Numbered from the stretch's first letter, positions 26,993 to 36,663 are shown. The stretch is 64,000 bases of DNA from Oceanobacillus neutriphilus (GCF_014645515.1 NZ_BMLW01000002.1:124001-188000), one strand, 5' to 3'. Numbers and translations are program-made. The notes: generated by a model not told the origin, from the letters alone.

Positions 26993-27186
26993 GTTATTTC
27001 CCTATTTCTTATTCCATCACCTTATCTTACTCTTATAGACATTATAACAATAATGCCTACATGATAGAACTATAACCAATTGAAGATAGCAGGTTCTCTC
27101 CATATAAAAAAACCTGAACCAAACTAGACTTCCAATTCTCAGATGATTTGAAATAGATTCTTTAGACGACGATTCAAACCGGAAAA

Positions 27187-28020
27187 CTATATTGTAAACG
27201 GAGGAATATAACGTCCATCGATGTCTGTAAACCCATATTCCTTTGCTAATTCTCCAGCTCTGAACGCTTGCCCGCTTTTCTCCATCACATTTGGATCCTT
27301 TGCAAGTGCCGCTATTCCACGCCCGACATAATATGGTGTTTCTGTTTGCTTTAAATCCTCTGCCTCTTTCCAGTTTTTCTCATCGGCCTCATGGAATTTT
27401 AATACAAGCTCTGTCCGCATAAACCCCGGAGAAACAGCAAGAACAGCAATGTTATCCTGCTTTACTTCTATTGAAAGTCCATAAGCCATTCGTACCAACG
27501 CATTCTTGGCTAAATCATAATAAAACTGTCCAGTATACTTACCGTGATCCCAGAATGTTGTATGAATAATAAGTGCTTGTTTATTTTCACGAAGCAAAGG
27601 GACTGCAAAATAATTTGTTGCCAGCTGAGCGCGCACACCTGCTGTAAACATCGTATCCCAATTTTTCAATGACAGCTCCCAAAAAGGTTTTCCATCTACA
27701 CCCAGGTCATGGGCACCCCACACATTATTAACCAAAATATCCAGCCTTCCCTGCTCTTCTCTAATTTGAGATATAACTGCTTCTGTTTCTGCATCATTGG
27801 TATGGTCGCACTGTACTGCAATTCCTTCTCCGCCGGCAGCTTCTATTTCTGATACAGTATCATCAACGGTTCCCGGCCAATTATTTGTGGAGGCCCCACG
27901 AATGCTGCGGCCTGTGACATATACTGTTGCGCCAGCTTTCCCAAGCTCCGCAGCAATACCCCGGCCGGCTCCTCTGCTTCCGCCTGTAACAAGAGCTACT
28001 TTTCCATTGAGTGTTTTCAT
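27187..28020 (-). CDS. SDR family oxidoreductase
   Basis: The 277-residue short-chain dehydrogenase has the cofactor turn TGGSRGAGRGIAAE near residue 14, LVNNVWGAH (NNAG equivalent) near residue 92, and the catalytic YDLAK near 165. In place of the usual active-site Ser there is a Thr-rich IHTTFWD stretch. The substrate is unknown. The start at 28020 has GAAAGGA nine bases upstream; the in-frame ATG at 28041 has no binding site. A WYL regulator is encoded divergently and probably controls it. Confidence 0.85.
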   Translation of the reverse strand: MKTLNGKVALVTGGSRGAGRGIAAELGKAGATVYVTGRSIRGASTNNWPGTVDDTVSEIEAAGGEGIAVQCDHTNDAETEAVISQIREEQGRLDILVNNVWGAHDLGVDGKPFWELSLKNWDTMFTAGVRAQLATNYFAVPLLRENKQALIIHTTFWDHGKYTGQFYYDLAKNALVRMAYGLSIEVKQDNIAVLAVSPGFMRTELVLKFHEADEKNWKEAEDLKQTETPYYVGRGIAALAKDPNVMEKSGQAFRAGELAKEYGFTDIDGRYIPPFTI

Positions 28021-28069
28021 GTATTTCAATCCTTTCTTCATCAGATATTTTCATTATAAGGACTAATTC

Positions 28070-28098
28070 TTGACATCTATTGTCATATTATATTTAAT
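28070..28098 (+). promoter_or_regulatory. promoter of the WYL regulator with overlapping dyad
   Basis: TTGACA (28070-28075) and TTTAAT (28093-28098) are 17 bp apart. A TGACA-N5-TGTCA dyad (28071-28085) covers the -35 region and could be the binding site of the divergently encoded regulator. Confidence 0.55.
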
Positions 28099-28129
28099 AA
28101 ATATAATTCATTAGAAAAAGGTGATTTTA

Positions 28130-29092
28130 ATGAGAGGTGACCGCCTGATATCAATTCTTCTAATACTGCAAAACCAAGGACGGATAACAGCTAAAGAGCT
28201 GGCTGAAAAGCTGGAAGTCTCCGAAAGGACAATTTATAGAGATATGGAGGTCCTAAGCGGATCCGGTATTCCTGTTTTTGCCGACCGTGGAAAAAATGGC
28301 GGCTGGTCTTTAATCGATGGATATCAGACTGATTTAACCGGTTTAAAACAATCAGAAATAACCGCTTTATTTGCTCCTGTATCGCCACAATTACTGGATG
28401 ATCTAGGATTAACCCGCACATCTGAGGATGCCAGAAACAAGATTATTGCTTCACTTCCTGCCGCTTACCGCAAAAATGCAAAGGATATCTGGAGCCGCAT
28501 TCATATCGATACCAGCTCCTGGCGAGGTACAAAAGAAAAAATCGCATCCTTTGAAGTCCTGAAAAATGCAATATGGGAAAATGTTAAATTAGAGATTATT
28601 TATCAGCGTGCTGATGGACAAACAAATCATTATATCGTGCAACCGCTTGGATTAGTTGCTAAAGGGAGCATCTGGTATTTTATTGCCGCAAAAGAAAATG
28701 GAGATATCCGAAATTACCGCGCTTCGCGAATTCAGTCTGCGGTACCCGGGATGGGAACGTTTGAAAGACCGGATGACTTTGATATTGCTGCATATTGGAA
28801 ATCCTCAAAACAAGCTTTTATCAGGGCATTACCGACCTATGAAGTACGAATCAAGGTTTCTGGAGAAGTTCTTCCAAGACTCTCCTTTTCCAATCATTTT
28901 GTACGGGTAATGGAAACGGGATCCAGCGATAAAGAAGGCTGGACATCTGTTAAATTAACTTTTGATACGAAGGACGAGGCGAAGAGATATATCCTTGGAT
29001 TCGCAGATCAAATGACAGTTATAGAACCAGAGGAGCTGCATGCAGAAATTTACCGGATGGCCGAAGCTGCGGTTGCACATTATAGGAAATAA
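28130..29092 (+). CDS. WYL domain transcriptional regulator (YafY family)
   Basis: The 320-residue protein has an N-terminal winged helix (ITAKELAEKLEVSERTIYRDMEVL, residues 20-43) and a WYL domain with KGSIWYFIAAKENGDIRNYR near residue 180, plus a C-terminal WCX-like part. Such proteins respond to an unknown ligand. The start was set at ATG 28130, with AAAGGTG six bases upstream; the GTG at 28121 is part of that site. It is divergent from the SDR gene, so local control is likely. Confidence 0.87.
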   Translation: MRGDRLISILLILQNQGRITAKELAEKLEVSERTIYRDMEVLSGSGIPVFADRGKNGGWSLIDGYQTDLTGLKQSEITALFAPVSPQLLDDLGLTRTSEDARNKIIASLPAAYRKNAKDIWSRIHIDTSSWRGTKEKIASFEVLKNAIWENVKLEIIYQRADGQTNHYIVQPLGLVAKGSIWYFIAAKENGDIRNYRASRIQSAVPGMGTFERPDDFDIAAYWKSSKQAFIRALPTYEVRIKVSGEVLPRLSFSNHFVRVMETGSSDKEGWTSVKLTFDTKDEAKRYILGFADQMTVIEPEELHAEIYRMAEAAVAHYRK

Positions 29093-29197
29093 ATACATTA
29101 GAAATATGATTTAATCACTTTCTGACAAAATATAAGACAAACCCAGCTGAAATTGATAAACTACTTAACATGAATCTAAAAGAACGGGGAATAAGTT

Positions 29198-30997
29198 ATG
29201 GAAAATATTGCTTTAGTCAGTATTGTTGTTATTATTGTCGTTGGTATCTTCTCTCAATGGCTGGCTTGGCGAATTCAATGGCCTTCCATTGTTATCATGT
29301 CCATTGCCGGATTATTACTGGGACCGGTTCTCGGTTTATTTAATCCGCAAGAAGCATTGGGCAGTCTATACAGCCCATTAATTTCACTTGCAGTTGCCAT
29401 TATTTTATTTGAAGGCAGCTCCAGTCTTGATGTACGTGAAATCAGCGGGGTATCTAAATCCGTATTCCGGATCGTTACTTTCGGCGCTTTCTTTGCCTGG
29501 ATTGGCGGAACCCTCGCTGCTCATTTTATCGCAGGCTTGAGCCTTGAAATTTCCTTTATTATCGGCGGTCTGTTTATTGTAACAGGGCCAACCGTTATTC
29601 TGCCCTTGCTGCGGAATGCAAAATTAAAACCGCGTACGGCAGCGGTACTTAAATGGGAAGGTATTATTGTTGATCCATTCGGTCCACTGCTTGCATTATT
29701 TGCTTATGAAATTATAAAAGTTCTTACAACTGACAGTCTGCATGCAAATTATCTGTTTCATTTCTTTCTTAGTGCCATCATCGCCGTTATTCTCGGCTAT
29801 GTGATCGGTATGCTTGTCAGCTTAATGATCAGCAAGGGTGTATTTCCCGAATATTTAAAAACACCGATTATCATTTCCTTTCTATTGCTTTGTTTTACAG
29901 TAGCAGAGGTTATCATGCATGAAACCGGTATGCTCGCTGTTACCGTAATGGGATTAACAATCGGTCGTACAAAACACTATGTATCTTCTATTGGTCACGA
30001 TGTCAGTCACTTTGTTGAAAATATTTCTGTCCTGTTGACATCTACTATTTTTATTTTGCTGACGGCTTCCTTGACCCGGGAGACGATTGCAGAAATGTTC
30101 ACGTGGCCGATTATCGGCTTTGTTCTTGTCATGCTATTTATTGTCCGTCCTTTATCCATTTGGCTCTCTACGATTGGCACTGAACTTGCCAATTCTGAAA
30201 AGCTGCTGATTGGCTGGATCGCACCACGGGGAATTGTCGCCCTGTCTGTTTCCGGATACTTTGCAGCAATTCTGTTGAATGACGGTCATGAAGGGGCAGC
30301 TATGCTGACAGCATTAACCTTTGCGCTTGTATTTATAACTGTTTGCGCACATGGTTTTTCACTGCGGCCAATTGCCAAGGCGCTCAAGCTTGCCAATGAT
30401 ACAGCTCCCGGTGTTTTATTAGTAGGAGCTAACAGCTTTTCCATTGCGTTGGCTGACTATCTGCAAAAAATGAATTTACCTGTATTAATCAGTGATTCTT
30501 CCGCCACACAGCTCCAGCCTGCTGTAAATAAGAAAATTCCTGTTTATCATGGACAAATTCTTGCAGAGCACAGTGAATATGAAGTAGACTTGACGCCATA
30601 TGAAACAATTCTTTCCTTAACCGGAGATGCTGCGTTTAACGTCCTTGTCAGCCAATCCTATGCACCAAAATTTGGGCATAATCATACGTTTACACTTATC
30701 AGCAGGAGCTACAAGCAAGAGGGCTCAAATAAGATTCCATTTGCAGGAAAAGGACATCTCCTATTTCAAGAAGGCGCCGTATTTACCGAGTTAAATAAGA
30801 AAATCAATACAGGCTACACAATACAGGAATTACCATTGGACCTGAAAGGGAAAATCGAAAAGGAGCAATTACCGGAGGATATAATTCCTTTGTTTATTAA
30901 AAAGAAGAATGATACCATTCAGCTGATTACATTGAGAACCAAAATAACATTAGATGATGGAGATCAGCTTGTTGTTTTGCAGAAGGAGAAATCATAA
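29198..30997 (+). CDS. CPA1 family sodium/proton antiporter with C-terminal TrkA-like domain
   Basis: The 599-residue protein has about 12-13 membrane helices over residues 1-395, with family motifs GPTVILPLLR near 130 and WEGIIVDPFGPLLA near 151 (the aspartate is the probable ion site). After residue 400 comes a soluble TrkA-N-like Rossmann segment (GVLLVGANSFSIALADYL) and then an RCK_C-like end (DDGDQLVVLQ). The role is Na+ or K+/H+ exchange and pH homeostasis, with nucleotide regulation through the tail (inferred). The ATG follows ACGGGG. Confidence 0.87.
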   Translation: MENIALVSIVVIIVVGIFSQWLAWRIQWPSIVIMSIAGLLLGPVLGLFNPQEALGSLYSPLISLAVAIILFEGSSSLDVREISGVSKSVFRIVTFGAFFAWIGGTLAAHFIAGLSLEISFIIGGLFIVTGPTVILPLLRNAKLKPRTAAVLKWEGIIVDPFGPLLALFAYEIIKVLTTDSLHANYLFHFFLSAIIAVILGYVIGMLVSLMISKGVFPEYLKTPIIISFLLLCFTVAEVIMHETGMLAVTVMGLTIGRTKHYVSSIGHDVSHFVENISVLLTSTIFILLTASLTRETIAEMFTWPIIGFVLVMLFIVRPLSIWLSTIGTELANSEKLLIGWIAPRGIVALSVSGYFAAILLNDGHEGAAMLTALTFALVFITVCAHGFSLRPIAKALKLANDTAPGVLLVGANSFSIALADYLQKMNLPVLISDSSATQLQPAVNKKIPVYHGQILAEHSEYEVDLTPYETILSLTGDAAFNVLVSQSYAPKFGHNHTFTLISRSYKQEGSNKIPFAGKGHLLFQEGAVFTELNKKINTGYTIQELPLDLKGKIEKEQLPEDIIPLFIKKKNDTIQLITLRTKITLDDGDQLVVLQKEKS

Positions 30998-31122
30998 TTA
31001 GGGATAAAGTGAAACTTCATCAGGAAGGTTAGTTGCACATCGATAAATAAAAAGAATGAATCAGTCTGTATTTCTCTCCCGGTTTATTAAAATTGACTGC
31101 ATTAAAAACTGATCAATATAAG

Positions 31123-31173
31123 AAGGAGCATCTCCAAAGTAATGATTTTATCATTTTGGACATGCTCCTTTAA
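31123..31173. terminator. terminator hairpin between the antiporter and the siderophore operon
   Basis: Arms AAGGAGCA and TGCTCCTT are extended inward by CCAAA/TTTGG and AATGAT/ATCATT, with T-rich exits. It probably ends both convergent units. Confidence 0.75.
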
Positions 31174-31269
31174 ATAACCGTACATTTACATTTTACTAAA
31201 AGATAACTTAGTAGATTTCTAATTTTTTATCTCCCCGTTGTAAGAACAAATTTCAGCAGATACACTTCT

Positions 31270-32286
31270 TTAAATTGAATTCGTTTTATACATCAAATAC
31301 AAGAAATATGGAGCACCGATAATTGCTACAACAATCCCTGCTGGAATCGTACCAATCGGCAAAACCATCTGACCAATGGTATCAGCAACCACCAGCAGAA
31401 ATGCACCCGTCAATAATGCGATCGGCAAGAACAGCTGATGTCTTGGCCCCACGAAAGACTTCGCAATGTGTGGTCCCATTAAACCAATAAAACCGATGGA
31501 ACCAACCATCGCAACAGCAACAGAAGATAAAATAACAGAGACAATAAGCAAAATAAGCCTTTCTTTATCCAGGTTCACTCCTAAACTCTTTGCTGTTTGA
31601 TCATTCGTATTGATAATATTTAGACTGTTTGACTTAAAGAATAGAAACGGGATTATTATTAATATCCATGGTAAAAAAGCAAAAACAAATGGCCATTCAT
31701 CTCCCCAGATATTCCCCGCCAGCCAGGCTGCAATAAATTCGGCCTGATCTTCATTGAATTTCCGCATCATTGTTATAGAACCGCCAGAGAGTGCCGTGGA
31801 TAATCCGACACCTATCAAAACCATATTTGCAGGACTTATCCCCTTCCCTTTATTATAACTGAACAGAAAAATCAGCAATGCAGTCAATATTCCCCCTGCT
31901 GCGCTTATCAGTGGCAGAACATAAATAAAGGTGTTGGGATTTACTTGTCCAATAACAATAAAGACAGCAATTGCAAAACCTCCACCTGCATTTATACCGA
32001 GAATTCCCGGATCTGCTAATGGATTTTTGGTAATACTCTGGATAACTGCACCGCTCATACTCAGAGCCATTCCGGCAAATAATGTAATCAGCATCCTCGG
32101 CATTCTAAATTCCATTAAAATTAAATTATCCTTGAATTCGCCCTGTCCTATCAATGTTTTCAAATATGCAGTTAAATCCATTTTATATTCTCCGGAAGTG
32201 ATGCTCCAAGTGACTGCCAGAAAAAGCAGCACTGCTAAAACGAAACATACTATTATCTGCTTTCTTTTCAGCCTGGAATTAATCAT
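31270..32286 (-). CDS. siderophore ABC transporter permease (FecCD family)
   Basis: The 338-residue permease has about ten membrane helices. Family motifs are FRMPRMLITLFAGMALSMSGAVIQ near residue 55, then NPLADPGILGINAGGG, and the ATPase-coupling GFIGLMGPHIAK near 265. It forms a heterodimer with the product of the upstream gene, whose end it overlaps by four bases (ATGA). It is the last gene of a five-gene Fur-controlled operon. Confidence 0.9.
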   Translation of the reverse strand: MINSRLKRKQIIVCFVLAVLLFLAVTWSITSGEYKMDLTAYLKTLIGQGEFKDNLILMEFRMPRMLITLFAGMALSMSGAVIQSITKNPLADPGILGINAGGGFAIAVFIVIGQVNPNTFIYVLPLISAAGGILTALLIFLFSYNKGKGISPANMVLIGVGLSTALSGGSITMMRKFNEDQAEFIAAWLAGNIWGDEWPFVFAFLPWILIIIPFLFFKSNSLNIINTNDQTAKSLGVNLDKERLILLIVSVILSSVAVAMVGSIGFIGLMGPHIAKSFVGPRHQLFLPIALLTGAFLLVVADTIGQMVLPIGTIPAGIVVAIIGAPYFLYLMYKTNSI

Positions 32287-33284
32287 ATTGTACGGCCCCC
32301 TTTTTTAATCAAATATAAGAAATAAGGGACACCGATAAAGGATATGATTGCACTGACAGGTGCTTCTCCCATCATTCTGGCAACAGTATCAGCACCAACA
32401 ACCAGACAGCCTCCTAGTACAGCAGTCAACGGGATAACTTTTTTATAATCTGTGCCAACTAAAAATCTGGAAATATGAGGAACCATTAATCCAACAAATG
32501 CTATCTGTCCGACAATTGCTACAGAAATTCCGGCAAGCAGCATGCTCAAAAGCATTGTACCTGCCCGTATGATCTTCACATTCTGTCCCAGCCCTTTTGC
32601 AACAGACTCCCCTAAATTCAAAATAGATAACTGACCGCTTAAAAGTATAAAGATAATCACAACGATAGCAACAACAGGAATACCAATATATAATTGCTGC
32701 CAAGTAGTCCCGGAAACACCACCGGAACTCCAGAATATTAAAGATTGATTTAACCTGAAATATAGTGCAATAGCCTGACTTGCTGCACTGAGCAAAGCAC
32801 TGACTGCAGCACCTGCCAAAATAAGACGGACAGGATTAAATCCGTCTTTTCTGGAACGCCCAATCATCAGCACCATGGTCCCGCCGGCCATTGCACCAAT
32901 AAAACCAGTTAAAATTAAAATCGGAAATGATATAACAGGAGAAACCGCGTAAGTTAATGCCAGCATTAACGCAGCTCCTGAGTTCAAACCAATTAAGCTG
33001 GGATCAGCAAGACTATTTCTCGTCACGCTCTGGATTCCTGCTCCGGAAACTGCAAGAGCAACACCTACCAGTAAAGCACCGATATCTCTGGGAATCCGGA
33101 CATCTATTATAATATTATGATTCATATCCTTTGGATCATAATTAAAAATAGCATTTAAAATTGTAGAGGTGTCTATATCTGCGCTGCCACATACAATCGA
33201 TATCCAAAACGTTACAATCAGCATGATACAAGCAATGATAAAAATAATAGTAAAATGAATAGGGTTTTTGTTTTTCAAATTCAT
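32283..33284 (-). CDS. siderophore ABC transporter permease (FecCD family)
   Basis: The 333-residue partner permease shows VRIPRDIGALLVGVALAVSGAGIQ near residue 45, NSLADPSLIGLNSGA and the coupling segment VGLMVPHISRFLVG. It lies 18 bp after the ATPase gene and overlaps the second permease. The two half-permeases probably form the membrane channel for a ferric siderophore; the ligand is not predictable. Confidence 0.9.
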   Translation of the reverse strand: MNLKNKNPIHFTIIFIIACIMLIVTFWISIVCGSADIDTSTILNAIFNYDPKDMNHNIIIDVRIPRDIGALLVGVALAVSGAGIQSVTRNSLADPSLIGLNSGAALMLALTYAVSPVISFPILILTGFIGAMAGGTMVLMIGRSRKDGFNPVRLILAGAAVSALLSAASQAIALYFRLNQSLIFWSSGGVSGTTWQQLYIGIPVVAIVVIIFILLSGQLSILNLGESVAKGLGQNVKIIRAGTMLLSMLLAGISVAIVGQIAFVGLMVPHISRFLVGTDYKKVIPLTAVLGGCLVVGADTVARMMGEAPVSAIISFIGVPYFLYLIKKGGRTI

Positions 33285-33302
33285 AACTGTTGACTCATTT
33301 CT

Positions 33303-34115
33303 TTACTTGATTTCAACTTTTGAATACTTTCTGTTAACTAATTGATAATTTGCTATCATTGGCTTACCGGTTAACTTGTCCTTCATTAGTTCTGCATCAA
33401 TATGAAAAACTTCAGCAAGCAATTGGCTTGATAGAACCTCTGGTAAATTGCCTTGCGTTATCACCTCTCCACCCTTCATGGTAATCATGTAATCCGAGAA
33501 ACGAATTGCCTGGTTAATATCATGGAGCACCATCACAATTGTTGTATGTTGTTTCTGATTCAGTTCTTTAACCAATTCCAAAATCTCAAGCTGATGTGCT
33601 ATATCAAGGAAGGTTGTCGGTTCATCCAGAAAAATAATATCCGTTTTCTGTGCAAGTGCCATAGCAATCCATACTCTTTGTTTTTGTCCGCCGCTCAAAT
33701 CATTAATCACTCTATGTTTAAACGCAGTTATCCCGGTAACCTGTAATGCCCAGTCTACTACTTCAATATCCTCCGGAGCCAGACGTCCAAACCCTTTTTG
33801 GTAAGGATATCTCCCGTAAGATACAAGCTCACCGACTGTCAAACCATCAGCAACATCTGGAGATTGAGGAAGAATAGCAATTTTTTTGGCAATCTCCTTG
33901 GAAGCCGATTTATTGATATCTGTTCCATCTAAAGCTATTTTTCCTTTTTTTAACGGAAGCAGTCTGCATAATGCTTTCAATAAAGTCGATTTCCCACAGC
34001 CATTAGGACCGATAATCGAGGTTATTTTCTTGTCAGGAATCTCAATATCTAAATTCTCAATGATAACCTTATTCCCATAAGCAATGGTTAAATTTCTTCC
34101 AGTAAGACGATTCAT
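33303..34115 (-). CDS. siderophore ABC transporter ATP-binding protein
   Basis: This 270-residue ATPase has Walker A GPNGCGKST near residue 37, the signature LSGGQKQRVW near 141, Walker B DIIFLDEPTTFLD and the switch histidine in VLHDINQAI. It is the FecE/FhuC type, energising the two permeases encoded downstream. The ATG follows AGAGGGAG. Confidence 0.93.
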   Translation of the reverse strand: MNRLTGRNLTIAYGNKVIIENLDIEIPDKKITSIIGPNGCGKSTLLKALCRLLPLKKGKIALDGTDINKSASKEIAKKIAILPQSPDVADGLTVGELVSYGRYPYQKGFGRLAPEDIEVVDWALQVTGITAFKHRVINDLSGGQKQRVWIAMALAQKTDIIFLDEPTTFLDIAHQLEILELVKELNQKQHTTIVMVLHDINQAIRFSDYMITMKGGEVITQGNLPEVLSSQLLAEVFHIDAELMKDKLTGKPMIANYQLVNRKYSKVEIK

Positions 34116-34157
34116 AGAGCTCCCTCTTTTTAGTTAAATTAATCGTTAAAAGCTGTT

Positions 34158-35102
34158 TTACTTCATTGCATCCAACTGCTCTTTAATAATGTCTCTCTGT
34201 GCTTCTAATGAAATTGGATCGTTATATCTTGTCACAGCTAAATCTAATTCAATTACTCTGTTATTCTGAACAGCTTCTGCATTTTTCCAAACTGCTGATT
34301 CCACTATAGGAGCTTCTTCTCCTTCTGTAGCTAACACTATAAAATCACCAGCGTACTCTGGAAGCTCTTCCGTAGACAGTTCCACATTAAATTGATCCCT
34401 GGTGACTTCTGCCAATGCTTCCGGTTGTACAAATCCATAGCCATCATATAATATTTCTCCACCGCGACCGTAATCTGTATTAAATGAAACCAGCCCTTTT
34501 GGTGTTGATTGGAAAATCGAAAGTGTGCTGTTTCCTATTAGATCTTTATATTCTTCTGCATCCTGGGACATTTTTTCTTCCCATTCGTCCAGCCAGGCTT
34601 GTGCCTGGTCTTCTTCTCCTACAAGTTCTCCCAATAACTTCGTATTATCTTTATATGTGCTGATCATCGAGTCAAATGTTACAGTAGGGGCTATTTGCTG
34701 TAATTTGTTTAAATTTGGATCTGTCGCTGTCGCAACAATTAAATCAGGCTCTAAATTGATAATGCTTTCTACATCTTCCGGGTCTATACGTTCAATACCT
34801 TCCGTTGCCTCATTCAGAACCTCATCCTGGTCGACATAAAAGCTTACTCCAACAGGCTCATGTCCAAACTTAAGTAATGCACCTATGTATGTCGGGTGAA
34901 GTACGACGATTCGTTCAGGATCAGCAGGTACTTCCACTTCATCTCCGCTGTCGGTTGTAAATGTCTTTGTTTCAGACTCACTTGATTCATTACTTTCTTC
35001 ATCACTTGCCTCAGCATTATTGTCTTCCTGGCTATTATCATTACAGGCTGCTAAAAATATAAGAAATAGTGCACTGATTAAAAAGAACAAGCTTTTTTTC
35101 AT
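34158..35102 (-). CDS. siderophore-binding lipoprotein
   Basis: The 314-residue precursor starts MKKSLFFLISALFLIFLAAC, a lipoprotein signal with the lipobox cysteine at residue 20, followed by a long acidic linker. The periplasmic-binding fold (type III, TroA/FhuD-like) begins at about residue 50 with PERIVVLHPTYIGALLKFG. The start was set at ATG 35102, with GAGGAGAG upstream; the longer frame would place 21 extra residues before the signal peptide and overlap the previous gene. It delivers the ferric siderophore to the FecCD permeases. Confidence 0.9.
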   Translation of the reverse strand: MKKSLFFLISALFLIFLAACNDNSQEDNNAEASDEESNESSESETKTFTTDSGDEVEVPADPERIVVLHPTYIGALLKFGHEPVGVSFYVDQDEVLNEATEGIERIDPEDVESIINLEPDLIVATATDPNLNKLQQIAPTVTFDSMISTYKDNTKLLGELVGEEDQAQAWLDEWEEKMSQDAEEYKDLIGNSTLSIFQSTPKGLVSFNTDYGRGGEILYDGYGFVQPEALAEVTRDQFNVELSTEELPEYAGDFIVLATEGEEAPIVESAVWKNAEAVQNNRVIELDLAVTRYNDPISLEAQRDIIKEQLDAMK

Positions 35103-35133
35103 GGTGTTTCTCTCCTCTTTTTTGTGTAAGTTT

Positions 35134-36180
35134 TTATCCGTACAAATATACTTTATTTTTTTCATCTAAAATATCATTATGGGAGGAAACGATAGCAGTT
35201 TTATGTGCATCTGGTTCCATATACAGCTTGGCGCTGTTTACAGCATTTGCTGCATCCTGATAAGCACCGGCAATCAATTTCAGCTTCCCTTCATAGGAGA
35301 CACAGTCACCAGCTCCATAAATTCCAGGAAGATTGGTATTTCCATTAGCATCACTTTTCACCTGGAAATAATCTCCCAATTCCAATCCTGTTTTATTTTC
35401 TTCATTATTAAAAAGATAATTGTCCTTGTTGTATCCATGATTCACCAGCAACGCATCTACCGGCATCACATATCTTTCATTTGTTTTGTTGTTATACAGG
35501 ACAACCTCTGAAACTTCGTCTTCACCTGCAAGTTCATGTATTTCCGTATTAAACACAATATTCACTCCGTTATTTATGAGCTTCGTTTTAGTTGACTCCA
35601 GCCCTTTTAAATCATCTCCCCGGTATATTAATGTAATATCTTTGGCTATTGGCGATAAATCATTGCCCCAGTCAATCGAGGATGGGCCGCCGCCTGATAT
35701 AAGCAGGGACTTTCCACGGAATTCATTCACATCGAGAACTTTATAATAAAGATTCTTACTTTCAAATTCATTTGCCCGTGGTACTTCCAATTTTAATGGA
35801 CTGATAACACCGCCCATTCCAGTAGCAATAACAATCGTTTTAGAATAATGTATCTCATCTGCACTGGTTGTCAGCATAAAGATACCGTCTTCATTTTTTT
35901 CTATGTCTGTTACAATCTGCCCCAATACAACAGCTGGATCAAAAGTCAGTCCCTGTTTAATTGACTGGTCAATTAATTCTCTTCCTGTTAAGGGAGTAAG
36001 TCCTCCTACATCCCATACCATTTTTTGTGGATAGACATGTACCTTCCCGCCAAGCTTATTATCAGCTTCGATAATTTTCGTTTTCATTTCCCGCAGCCCT
36101 GCATAAAAAGCAGTAAACAAGCCTGCTGGTCCTCCGCCAATGATTGTAATATCATATATTTCTTCTTCACTTATAGACAT
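35134..36180 (-). CDS. ferredoxin-NADP+ reductase-like flavoprotein (YumC/YcgT type)
   Basis: The 348-residue protein is of the thioredoxin-reductase-like FNR group. It has FAD motif IIGGGPAGLFTAFYAG (residues 13-28), NADPH motif SGGGPSSIDW near 160, and GIYGAGDC near 295, and lacks the CxxC of thioredoxin reductases. In Bacilli, YcgT homologues are Fur-regulated. As first gene of the siderophore operon it probably supplies electrons for iron release from the imported complex (inference). Confidence 0.85.
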   Translation of the reverse strand: MSISEEEIYDITIIGGGPAGLFTAFYAGLREMKTKIIEADNKLGGKVHVYPQKMVWDVGGLTPLTGRELIDQSIKQGLTFDPAVVLGQIVTDIEKNEDGIFMLTTSADEIHYSKTIVIATGMGGVISPLKLEVPRANEFESKNLYYKVLDVNEFRGKSLLISGGGPSSIDWGNDLSPIAKDITLIYRGDDLKGLESTKTKLINNGVNIVFNTEIHELAGEDEVSEVVLYNNKTNERYVMPVDALLVNHGYNKDNYLFNNEENKTGLELGDYFQVKSDANGNTNLPGIYGAGDCVSYEGKLKLIAGAYQDAANAVNSAKLYMEPDAHKTAIVSSHNDILDEKNKVYLYG

Positions 36181-36213
36181 CCATTATCCCATCCTTTATA
36201 TTTTTGATCTATT

Positions 36214-36232
36214 GATAATGATAATCGTTATC
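36214..36232. promoter_or_regulatory. Fur box
   Basis: GATAATGATAATCGTTATC differs from the 19-bp consensus by one base and is flanked by extra symmetry (TT...AA). It lies just downstream of the -10 box of the siderophore operon, so iron-bound Fur would block transcription. Confidence 0.9.
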
Positions 36233-36242
36233 AATTAAATAT

Positions 36243-36270
36243 ATTATAATTCAATTTTCTTATAAGTCAA
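36243..36270 (-). promoter_or_regulatory. promoter of the siderophore operon
   Basis: TTGACT (36265-36270) and TATAAT (36243-36248), 16 bp apart, on the minus strand. Confidence 0.75.
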
Positions 36271-36401
36271 TACATTATTTGGATATACCTATAGCCGGTT
36301 TTGCATGAATATAATAATACCTTGCTGATAAGCATATTGATTTAACCTGCCTCTACTCTGATTTATAATAATGAAAACTAAGATAGAAACGAGTGAGCAA
36401 A

Positions 36402-36542
36402 ATGATTGAAGAAAAGAACAATACAATGATTTGTGATTTAGAGACAGGGATATGCGGTGTTTCTGATTCAGATGAATTGGAGATGATTGCTTTCTTCAGA
36501 CCAATATCAAAGGGAAACAATTCTTGGAGAAGATTATTTTAA
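36402..36542 (+). pseudogene. 46-codon remnant of a DsbA/SpxH-type gene
   Basis: The short frame begins MIEEKNNTMICDLETGICGV. CDLETG(V/I)CG is the N-terminal signature, as I recall it, of SpxH-type ClpXP adaptor proteins of the DsbA superfamily (about 300 residues). The match ends before the expected CxxC (DPICSHCW) region, after which the frame runs on for about 15 residues and stops at 36542. A terminator follows at 36572. It may be a deletion remnant; if expressed it would be a Cys-containing micro-protein. Ribosome binding (GAGTGAG) is weak. Confidence 0.5.
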
Positions 36543-36571
36543 AATAAGAGATTAATAAAGTGTTAAATTAG

Positions 36572-36606
36572 AAAAAGCAGTTCTTCATTCAGGAAGGACT
36601 GCTTTT
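36572..36606 (+). terminator. terminator after the SpxH-like fragment
   Basis: Arms AAAAAGCAGTTCTTC and GGAAGGACTGCTTTTT pair with a single bulge. It also lies downstream of kynA. Confidence 0.8.
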
Positions 36607-36663
36607 TCTGCAGGGAGAATTTCTAATCCGTGTTAAGATTGCGATACAAAGAAGCAAGTTAGT

